DNA of 11,256 nucleotides from NCBI GenBank assembly GCA_018396395.1, contig JAGTQN010000044.1, positions 1-11,256 of the forward strand, given 5' to 3'. This DNA is from Candidatus Bathyarchaeota archaeon. Lineage in GTDB: Archaea; Thermoproteota; CALKCG01; B24; JAGTQN01. The number at the start of each line of letters is the position of its first letter. Position 1 is the stretch's first letter. Under the pieces are notes generated by a model. That model did not search any database. It was not told the origin of the DNA and saw nothing but the letters and a program-made list of their open reading frames with translations. Positions 6,381-11,256 of the stretch are shown here, in pieces. The translations under genes were made by a program, and so were the position numbers.

Positions 6381-6388
6381 TTTATTTT
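6381..6388 (+). promoter_or_regulatory. TATA-like box of the mannonate-dehydratase-like gene
   Basis: TTTATTTT, within AATAATTTATTTTGA, lies about 25 nt upstream of GCGAGGGG (6408-6415). The transcript would therefore begin at or near that ribosome-binding motif. The gene is 125 nt from the preceding stop, so it probably has its own promoter. Confidence 0.45.
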
Positions 6389-6407
6389 GAAAGGCTCGGA
6401 AAACAAA

Positions 6408-6415
6408 GCGAGGGG
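6408..6415 (+). promoter_or_regulatory. Ribosome-binding site before a TTG start
   Basis: GCGAGGGG ends 6 nt before the TTG at 6422. It supports TTG as the true start of the mannonate-dehydratase-like gene, where no ATG is available near the conserved N-terminus. Confidence 0.55.
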
Positions 6416-6421
6416 ATTTGT

Positions 6422-7384
6422 TTGAGACTTGCCCTCGGATCGATATATGAGCTAACGGACGACAAGCTAGTCTTTGCGAAACAGCTTGGTGTCGAGGATA
6501 TCATCGTCCATGCCCCTGTGGATCCCTCCTTATCTGGAGGCCCTGGCTACTATGAGTTCCTTCCTCTTTTAAGGATAAAGACGAAGATCGAAGCCTATGG
6601 GCTTAGGCTCGTTGCCATAGAAAACATTCCGTCAGCATGGTATATGAAGGTGATGCTAGGCCAAGAGGGGCGGGATGAGCAGATAGAAAACTTCTGTAAA
6701 ACCTTGGAGAACATGGGTAGGGCCCGCATACCGATTCTGGGCTATCATTTCAGCCCCACGGGAGTCTGGAGAACCTGCACCGATATGCCCTGGCGAGGAG
6801 CCCGCGTAACGAGCTTCGACTATGAGCTTGTTAAGGATGCCCCCGCCAGGCTTGGAAGGCTTAACGATGAGCAGATGTGGGAGAACTTCACATACTTCCT
6901 AAAAAGGGTCATTCCAACGGCCGAGGAGGCTGGGGTTAAGATGGCTCTCCACCCCGATGATCCTCCCGTACCATCCCTTGCTGGTATAGCAAGAATATTC
7001 AGAAACGTAGAAGCCTTCAAACGCCTCATCGAACTCGTTCCAAGCGATTATAACGGCATAGAATTCTGCCAAGGAACCTTTACTGAGATGGGGATCGATG
7101 TTATAGAGGCTATTCGATACTTTGGCTCGAGGCGAAAGATCTTCTATGTCCACTTCAGGAATGTTTTGGGAAACCCCTATAAGTTTCATGAAACCTTCGT
7201 GGATGATGGGCAGACGAATATGCTGAAGGCTATGCTAGCCTATAAGGAAGTTGGCTACGACGGCGTCTTCATCGATGATCATGTTCCCCATTCTCCGGAT
7301 GATACACCATGGGGCCATAGGGGCCGGGCCTATGCCTGCGGTTATATCAAGGCCCTCATCGAGGCTGTAAAGGCTCTGGGTTAA
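6422..7384 (+). CDS. Mannonate dehydratase-like protein, compact UxuA type
   Basis: The 320-residue TIM-barrel protein resembles D-mannonate dehydratase (UxuA), which forms 2-keto-3-deoxy-D-gluconate in hexuronate breakdown. Family signatures are MALHPDDPP (174-182), EFCQGTF (214-220), VHFRNV (243-248), FHETFVDDGQTNM (255-267) and DDHVP (285-289). Predicted metal ligands H177, C216, H244 and D286 match the His-Cys-His-Asp set of bacterial UxuA as I recall it, with nearly constant spacing. It is shorter than bacterial UxuA (about 350-400 residues); the main loss is the long segment between VHFRN and FHETF, here only about nine residues. The TTG start is supported by the upstream ribosome-binding motif and by the N-terminus beginning right at the first barrel strand. 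The fold and chemistry are well supported; the substrate could be another aldonate. Confidence 0.83.
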   Translation: MRLALGSIYELTDDKLVFAKQLGVEDIIVHAPVDPSLSGGPGYYEFLPLLRIKTKIEAYGLRLVAIENIPSAWYMKVMLGQEGRDEQIENFCKTLENMGRARIPILGYHFSPTGVWRTCTDMPWRGARVTSFDYELVKDAPARLGRLNDEQMWENFTYFLKRVIPTAEEAGVKMALHPDDPPVPSLAGIARIFRNVEAFKRLIELVPSDYNGIEFCQGTFTEMGIDVIEAIRYFGSRRKIFYVHFRNVLGNPYKFHETFVDDGQTNMLKAMLAYKEVGYDGVFIDDHVPHSPDDTPWGHRGRAYACGYIKALIEAVKALG

Positions 7385-7388
7385 TAAC

Positions 7389-7431
7389 AAGGGAGACAAA
7401 GGAAGTAAAAGAAAGGAATAAATGGAAGAAA
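7389..7431 (-). terminator. Candidate pyrimidine-rich terminator of the enolase-superfamily gene
   Basis: The plus strand is almost all purines here, so the minus-strand transcript leaving the gene that stops at 7541 meets a U/C-rich stretch about 110-150 nt after its stop. This matches the pyrimidine-rich gene ends seen elsewhere in the window; there is no hairpin. Confidence 0.35.
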
Positions 7432-7484
7432 TTTCAGTATCTACGATTCCTACAACTTCACCGTTTTTGCTAATTCCCACCACT

Positions 7485-7510
7485 TTCAGCTTGCCTTTCC
7501 CTTTACTTCC
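7485..7510 (+). terminator. Candidate pyrimidine-rich terminator of the mannonate-dehydratase-like gene
   Basis: A mostly C/T stretch with repeated CTTT blocks follows the plus-strand gene by about 100 nt. With the opposite-sense tract at 7389-7431 it would make the 156-nt convergent gap a bidirectional transcription stop. Confidence 0.33.
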
Positions 7511-7540
7511 CATAGTTCTTCATATCGACTTTTCTAAGGG

Positions 7541-8578
7541 CTAAAGACTGTAATGGGCGACCTCATATCGCTTCAAAGCTTCCAAATCAAGCTCCACGCC
7601 AATGCCGGGCTTCTCTGGAACTTCGGCAAAGCCTTCCTTCACTTCCAAATGGGGATTGAGGAGGTCGTCTTCCCTTACGAAGTGAAGATTATCGCCTGGA
7701 AGGATTGCATTCTTCGTGACAGCGCCTATATGAATGGAAAAGGCACTCAAAAGGCCTGTTCCAGAAACGCCACATATCTGTAACCACAAAGGAATACCAG
7801 CAGCATCGGAGATAGCAGATATAGCAGCCACAGTACGGGGCTTAGCACTTACGTTCAAGTAGTCAACGGCATCGGCCTTGACGGCTAAGAGAGCATCCCT
7901 CATCGAGCCTATATGCCATGCTAGGGGAATGTCGATTTTCTCCCTCAGGAGCCTATAAAGCCTTGGATCGTTCCGAGGAATGGGATCCTCAAAGCATTCT
8001 ATGTTATAGCCCTTTAGCTGCCTTGCAATCTTCACTACCATAGGAAGGTCCCAGGGATAGCCTCGATCGATGCGGATGGCAATCCTATCCCCTACGGCTT
8101 CATGGATAGCCCTAACCCTTGCAACGGTGTTTTCTTCGATAGGATTCGTATGGAACTTCATAACCTTAAATCCCCTTTGGACAGCCACTTGGGCTTCTGA
8201 TGCCGTCTCTTCAGGGGTTGCCCTTTCTACAGTCCAATAGGCCACAGGAACCCGATCCCTAAACTTCCTTCCAAGAAGCCTATAAACGGGCCATCCCAAA
8301 GCTTTTCCTTGCAGGTCGTAAAGGGCTTGCATAATTCCAGACTCGTAATCATCAGGGTATAGCTCTAAAGGATCCTTTCCTATAATGCTTCGAAACTGTT
8401 GTAAGATAGCTTGTGCATTCCCTCCCCTACCTGATTCGCCAATGCCTACGATTTCCTCATCAGTTTTAATCCTTATGATCGGATCTGGTTGCTCGTATGG
8501 CTCCTTTGGACGATATTTTCTTATGACGGGAGTATAAGGAACAGCTACAACAAAAACTTCGATCCCTTGGATTTTCAA
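7541..8578 (-). CDS. Enolase-superfamily (MR/MLE-type) enzyme, probable sugar-acid dehydratase or racemase
   Basis: The 345-residue protein has the N-terminal capping domain (about 1-110, with ALYDLQGKALGWPVYRLLG) and the barrel of mandelate racemase/muconate lactonizing enzymes, which abstract a proton next to a carboxylate bound to Mg2+. D171 (RIDRG) and E197 (CFEDP) occupy ligand positions one and two with the normal 26-residue spacing. The third position, 25 residues on, is H222 (PLAWHIG) instead of Asp/Glu. The KxK motif reads K141-F-H143. K246 lies where muconate lactonizing enzyme has its second-face Lys. No His of a mandelate-racemase His-Asp dyad is seen. I favour TTG 8578 (MKIQGIEVF) because GCGAGGG lies 8 nt upstream; GTG 8587 overlaps that site. 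Context suggests aldonate dehydration; the substrate is unknown. Confidence 0.8.
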   Translation of the reverse strand: MKIQGIEVFVVAVPYTPVIRKYRPKEPYEQPDPIIRIKTDEEIVGIGESGRGGNAQAILQQFRSIIGKDPLELYPDDYESGIMQALYDLQGKALGWPVYRLLGRKFRDRVPVAYWTVERATPEETASEAQVAVQRGFKVMKFHTNPIEENTVARVRAIHEAVGDRIAIRIDRGYPWDLPMVVKIARQLKGYNIECFEDPIPRNDPRLYRLLREKIDIPLAWHIGSMRDALLAVKADAVDYLNVSAKPRTVAAISAISDAAGIPLWLQICGVSGTGLLSAFSIHIGAVTKNAILPGDNLHFVREDDLLNPHLEVKEGFAEVPEKPGIGVELDLEALKRYEVAHYSL

Positions 8579-8586
8579 GGAATTCA

Positions 8587-8593
8587 CCCTCGC
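8587..8593 (-). promoter_or_regulatory. Ribosome-binding site before the enolase-superfamily gene
   Basis: On the minus strand GCGAGGGTGA lies 8 nt (from GCGAGGG) before TTG 8578 and overlaps the alternative GTG start at 8587. A weak TATA-like TCATAA (8623-8618) is about 25 nt upstream of the motif, so the leader would be very short. Confidence 0.45.
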
Positions 8594-8912
8594 ATAGAAT
8601 TATCCTTTTTCTTTCTGTTATGAGCTTTTCCCTTCGATTCTTGTTCGTTATGCAAAGGCTTTTCATCAAAAGGCTCATCACCGCATCTATTCATTCTATC
8701 GATAATCCCGTCGGACCCATAGATGGAGATGTTGCCATGTTAGCGTAAAGATAAGTAAGGGAATATTCTAGGGAAGCGAAATTTCTAGAGATTGATAGAG
8801 GCCCTTGAAAGACTATGCCCTTTGAAGGAAGTCAAGTTGTGAAGCTTTTAGGAAAGGATGCCTTACATAATCCTGTATTACCCTATGAGGATTTTTTAAA
8901 TTGTTTAAAATT
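8594..8912. other. Intergenic region without a confident gene
   Basis: This gap separates two minus-strand genes, archaemetzincin (stop 8913) and the enolase-superfamily gene. It holds the latter's probable promoter near 8620 and a direct repeat AAAGGCT (about 8655-8680, two copies around TTTTCATC). An A/T-rich end (8890-8911, TTTTTTAAATTGTTTAAAA) may be the archaemetzincin 3' end. A 47-codon plus-strand frame begins at 8815. I recognise no RNA gene or mobile-element end. Confidence 0.5.
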
Positions 8913-8958
8913 TCATATCCTTGAAATGAAGTCCATCGTCTCGAGGGCAATACGATGA
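8815..8958 (+). CDS. Weak small-protein candidate, 47 residues
   Basis: From ATG 8815 an open frame runs to TGA 8956-8958 and overlaps the antisense 3' end of the archaemetzincin gene by 46 bp. The peptide (starting MPFEGSQVVKLLGKDALHNP) is mixed helical and looks more protein-like than random sequence. However, there is no clear ribosome-binding site or promoter, and I recognise no family. It could be chance or a decayed gene end. Confidence 0.12.
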   Translation: MPFEGSQVVKLLGKDALHNPVLPYEDFLNCLKFHILEMKSIVSRAIR

Positions 8959-9488
8959 CATCGTTGGCAGAATTCCCTTGACTTAGCGTCAACCATAAGG
9001 ATATTGTTCGAAAAGGTCATGACACAGCGGGGATTCGGGCAGTGCCTTAAGCCCAAGGTGTGTCCAAATTCATGGATTGCCTCCTTTACACAACGCTCTA
9101 GGAGAAGAGACTCATTAGGCTTGCTGCCATAGAACTCTGGCTTAAGCCTATAAATCGATATTAAAGCTGACCGCCCTCCAAGTTGGGCCTGCCCAAAGAC
9201 GAAGTTCATCCCTTGGACATATAAATCGATACCCGTAACTCCTAGGATTCTATAGTCTTCTTTTATCGAAAGTTTCGAAATTTTCGATAATATCTTCGAG
9301 GAATCGAATTGCTTCCTTAAAGCATCGAAGGCCTCCCATGGTAGGGGAAATCTCATCGCCATGGGTTCGAATTTGATGTTCTTGAAGACGGAAGACAAGC
9401 CATTCGTTATCGATTCGAGGACCTTTGGAGGCAACTCCCCGATTTGTAGGATTAGGACTCTAAGGTGTTGAGGACCAGTGCCAACCAT
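8913..9488 (-). CDS. amzA: Archaemetzincin, zinc metalloprotease
   Basis: The 191-residue protein is an archaemetzincin, a metzincin-like zinc peptidase found across archaea and in some eukaryotes; its physiological substrate is unknown. The catalytic zinc site is HEFGHTLGLRH (129-139; ligands H129, H133, H139, base E130). It is followed by the family's structural zinc site C140, C145, C164 and C167, with PNPRCVMTFSN (141-151) between; M147 would serve as the Met-turn. Length is normal. No signal peptide or membrane helix is seen, so it acts in the cytoplasm. The ATG at 9488 lies about 5 nt after the predicted transcription start, so the mRNA is probably leaderless. It is divergent from the CBS-domain gene with only 63 nt between starts. 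Confidence 0.94.
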   Translation of the reverse strand: MVGTGPQHLRVLILQIGELPPKVLESITNGLSSVFKNIKFEPMAMRFPLPWEAFDALRKQFDSSKILSKISKLSIKEDYRILGVTGIDLYVQGMNFVFGQAQLGGRSALISIYRLKPEFYGSKPNESLLLERCVKEAIHEFGHTLGLRHCPNPRCVMTFSNNILMVDAKSREFCQRCHRIALETMDFISRI

Positions 9489-9510
9489 CTAAGATAATTT
9501 CATGAGAAAT

Positions 9511-9523
9511 AAAAATAAATATA
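9511..9523. promoter_or_regulatory. Shared bidirectional TATA region for amzA and the CBS gene
   Basis: One A/T block (AAAAATAAATATA) serves both directions. Counting about 26 nt from its centre gives a minus-strand start near 9493, just before the amzA ATG. The same count gives a plus-strand start near 9545, at the GCGAGGGG motif of the CBS gene. A second AATTTATA at 9533-9540 is too close to the CBS start to be its TATA box. Confidence 0.5.
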
Positions 9524-9542
9524 GAGTGAAACAATTTATAAA

Positions 9543-9550
9543 GCGAGGGG
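9543..9550 (+). promoter_or_regulatory. Ribosome-binding site before the CBS gene
   Basis: GCGAGGGG is one nt from ATG 9552, too close for normal initiation, but 7 nt from TTG 9558. That favours the TTG, or else leaderless-like use of the ATG. Confidence 0.45.
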
Positions 9551-9551
9551 A

Positions 9552-9941
9552 ATGCCCTTGTCAAAGTCAGCTTCAAAGGTTGAGGAAATCATGCGCTCCC
9601 CCGCTGTTTCAATCCAGTTTAGCGAAAGTGTTGCAGAAGCTGTTAGGCTTATGCTTCAACACGATATAGGTGCCCTAATTGTCGATAAGGGCGGCCAGCC
9701 TGCAGGCATAATAACCGATAAGGATGTTCTTCGTAGGGTAGTATTGGAGGGCCGGAACCCTAGGGATGTTAGGGTCGACCAAATTATGTCCAGCCCCCTC
9801 ATAACAGTTTCTCCTAAAGAAAGTCTTGGACGGGCTCTGGCCCTTATGAGGGATAGAAACATAAGAAGGCTTCCTGTCATGGAGGGAAGAAGGCTTCTAG
9901 GTATAATAACAGAAAAAGACCTTATAAAAGCGATTCTTTGA
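9552..9941 (+). CDS. Stand-alone two-CBS-domain protein
   Basis: The 129-residue protein is a tandem CBS (Bateman) module and little else. CBS1 covers about 9-62 (VEEIMRSPAVSIQFSESVAEAVRLM, then GIITDKDVLRRVV) and CBS2 about 74-129 (VDQIMSSPLITVSPKESLGRALALM, then RLLGIITEKDLIKAIL). Such proteins bind adenine nucleotides (AMP, ATP, SAM) between the domains and regulate a partner or act as sensors. The GIITDKDV and GIITEKDL segments carry the Thr/Asp pair that usually contacts ribose. No catalytic or membrane part is attached. The ATG at 9552 is the first start; TTG 9558, two codons later, fits the ribosome-binding site better. The partner is unknown, and divergence from amzA may mean shared control. 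A 45-nt pyrimidine tract follows the stop. Confidence 0.9.
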   Translation: MPLSKSASKVEEIMRSPAVSIQFSESVAEAVRLMLQHDIGALIVDKGGQPAGIITDKDVLRRVVLEGRNPRDVRVDQIMSSPLITVSPKESLGRALALMRDRNIRRLPVMEGRRLLGIITEKDLIKAIL

Positions 9942-9960
9942 ATCTGAATTCCTTGGAGCG

Positions 9961-10005
9961 CCCTTCCTTCCTTCTTTTTTTTCTTTCTTCCTTTTTTCTT
10001 TTTTC
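9961..10005 (+). terminator. Pyrimidine-tract terminator of the CBS gene
   Basis: An uninterrupted run of 45 C/T bases begins 20 nt after the CBS stop and includes T-runs of 8, 6 and 6. It fits factor-independent U-tract termination of archaeal RNA polymerase and protects the convergent SHMT gene from antisense read-through. Confidence 0.65.
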
Positions 10006-10013
10006 GTACGAAA
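10002..10013. repeat. 12-bp perfect palindrome at the SHMT 3' end
   Basis: TTTCGTACGAAA abuts the SHMT stop codon (minus-strand TAG at 10014-10016) and the end of the pyrimidine tract. It could be a protein-binding site or chance; the stem is too short and self-closing to make a good RNA hairpin. Confidence 0.4.
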
Positions 10014-11256
10014 CTAAGCTTTGCCATGTTTTTCTATGTATTCTAAGGCTTCCTCTAGGCTTTGAAATCCATACTTAATTACGCTATGCTCCCTAAGGAT
10101 TTCAAAGACCCTAGGCCTAGCTTCATCGGGCTTCTTCTTACCCTTTATTATATCTGCCATGAGGCGACAGAGATCCTCGATCTCCCCTTCACTGAAGCCC
10201 CTTCTAGTAACATCCTGAAAACCTATGCGTATACCCGATGGGTTTTCCCTATCGTTTCTATCATCGTATGGAAGAAGGTTCTTGTTAACGATGATATGAG
10301 CCGCCTCCAATGTTTCAGCGACCTTCTTTCCGCCTCCCCATTCCTGAACATCCAAGACAACCTGATGGCTCCTCGTGAAACCCTTCTTCTCCCCTAGGAC
10401 CTTAAGGCCCTCCTCCGATAGGGTTTCACCAGCCTTTTGCGCATTTCTGACGGTTTGCCTTGCAAGGGCCTCACCAAAGACCTTCATCTCGACGGCAGTC
10501 AAACCCAAGGCCGGCAGCCTTCCAGGATGAGTGTTCGAAGTAGCCATAGGAAAGATTGCCCCCATGATTCTCTTAGCTCCCTTAACCCTTGCCTCCGTTC
10601 CGCCTTTAAGCCTGGAAAGGACAAGGCCTCCCTGGGGCCCTGGGAATGTCTTGTGCGTCGAGGAAGTTATGAAGTCCACACCTTCCTCCAAGGGATCCTG
10701 AAACTCTCCGCCAGCGATGAGTCCTAGGACATGGGCCGCATCATAGACTATGTAGGCACCAACTTCCTTGGCTACATTTGCGAGTTCCTTTACTGGATGG
10801 GGGAAGAGGAAGACGCTTCCCCCAAAGGTGACGATGCCCGGCTCTGTGGCGCGGATAATCATGGCTGATTTGTCTGGATCGATGTTCATCTCATCAACAT
10901 TGAAGGCATGATGGATCGTTTCCAGACCTATGACCATCCCAGCAAGGCCCGTATAGTCATGGGAGATGTGGGCTCCACATCCCAGGGGTGGAACAACCAT
11001 CTTTCCGTTTCCTGAAGCCATCGATAAGCCCTTGAAAGTGACGAGGTTTGCATGGGTTCCCGATATGCAACGATGATCGATCCAGTCGCAATTGAATAGG
11101 TCCTTCAAAAGATCTGCCGTAAGGTTCTCAATTTCACTTATGTAACGTTGCCCTTGATAATGTCTAGTTAAGACATGACCTTGAAGATCATTCTCTCCCT
11201 CACTGTATCGGCTTTCTAAGTCCTTACAAAAGGCGAGGAGGCTGTAGTCCGGAGGA
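10014..11256 (-). CDS. glyA: Serine hydroxymethyltransferase, N-terminus cut by window edge
   Basis: The visible 413 residues are a PLP fold-type I serine hydroxymethyltransferase, which interconverts serine and glycine with transfer of a one-carbon unit to a pterin. The frame is open to the right edge (begins PPDYSLLAFCKDL), so roughly the first 30-50 residues are missing. Visible signatures are SGTHANLV (substrate/PLP region), AHISHDY, YDAAHVLG (Asp that pairs with the PLP ring nitrogen, and its His), SSTHKTFPGPQGG with the Schiff-base Lys at 10650-10652, and RIGFQDVTRRG near the C-terminus (carboxylate-binding Arg). The early loop is unusual: after YSEG come about ten residues before RHYQG, where typical enzymes have about four. 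The TTG at 11106-11108 is inside the gene, not its start. It converges on the CBS gene and reads independently of the sugar genes. Confidence 0.92.
   Translation of the reverse strand, partial: PPDYSLLAFCKDLESRYSEGENDLQGHVLTRHYQGQRYISEIENLTADLLKDLFNCDWIDHRCISGTHANLVTFKGLSMASGNGKMVVPPLGCGAHISHDYTGLAGMVIGLETIHHAFNVDEMNIDPDKSAMIIRATEPGIVTFGGSVFLFPHPVKELANVAKEVGAYIVYDAAHVLGLIAGGEFQDPLEEGVDFITSSTHKTFPGPQGGLVLSRLKGGTEARVKGAKRIMGAIFPMATSNTHPGRLPALGLTAVEMKVFGEALARQTVRNAQKAGETLSEEGLKVLGEKKGFTRSHQVVLDVQEWGGGKKVAETLEAAHIIVNKNLLPYDDRNDRENPSGIRIGFQDVTRRGFSEGEIEDLCRLMADIIKGKKKPDEARPRVFEILREHSVIKYGFQSLEEALEYIEKHGKA

Noticed and set aside
10062..10727. Two plus-strand frames of about 100 codons opposite SHMT
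   Set aside because: They are antisense to a well-conserved enzyme, and their composition mirrors its codon pattern.
1..11256. CRISPR array, tRNA or rRNA genes, phage or toxin-antitoxin defence system
   Set aside because: No regularly spaced direct repeats, tRNA T-loop/anticodon patterns, rRNA stretches or recognised defence domains were found on either strand by eye.

Overview
The window is archaeal. Four markers agree: an MBF1-type zinc-ribbon/HTH protein, the SPOUT tRNA ribose methyltransferase aTrm56, the transcription factor TFE alpha subunit, and an archaemetzincin. Promoters look archaeal (A/T-rich TATA-like boxes about 25 nt upstream of short leaders), TTG and GTG starts are common, and 3' ends carry pyrimidine-rich tracts. 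Arg codons AGG/AGA and ATA are frequent and GC content is moderate. The sugar-acid enzymes resemble those of thermophilic TACK-group archaea (Sulfolobus or Bathyarchaeia-like), but the lineage cannot be fixed from the sequence alone.

Layout. Bases 1-44 hold the first 14 codons of a probable IS transposase running off the left edge. Bases 175-2757 hold a plus-strand information-processing cluster: MBF1, aTrm56, TFE alpha and a DUF2110-like protein of unknown function. Bases 2852-8578 hold a carbohydrate-acid region of five genes on alternating strands, each with its own promoter or ribosome-binding signal: a fumarylacetoacetase-fold dehydratase close to Sulfolobus 2-keto-3-deoxy-D-arabinonate dehydratase (+), a TIM-barrel sugar isomerase/epimerase (-), a NodB-type polysaccharide deacetylase-like protein with an unusual C-terminal repeat region (+), a compact mannonate-dehydratase-like enzyme (+) and an enolase-superfamily enzyme with unusual active-site residues (-). 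Bases 8913-9941 hold a divergent pair, archaemetzincin (-) and a two-CBS-domain protein (+), probably driven from one shared A/T-rich promoter core. Bases 10014-11256 hold serine hydroxymethyltransferase (-), cut by the right edge.

How the parts fit. The central genes would plausibly turn sugar acids (hexonates, pentonates or uronate-derived acids) into 2-keto-3-deoxy acids (UxuA-like and enolase-superfamily enzymes) and onward to a semialdehyde (KdaD-like). The epimerase and the deacetylase-like protein would feed or modify substrates. No transporter, sugar dehydrogenase, aldolase or semialdehyde dehydrogenase is in the window, so the pathway is incomplete here. No CRISPR array, rRNA or tRNA gene was recognised. 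The most unusual points are the enolase-superfamily active site (His where the third metal ligand and the second Lys of KxK are expected), the deacetylase-like protein's repeats, a GCGAGGG leader motif that points to TTG starts at three genes, and a palindrome overlapping the TATA box of the KdaD-like gene.
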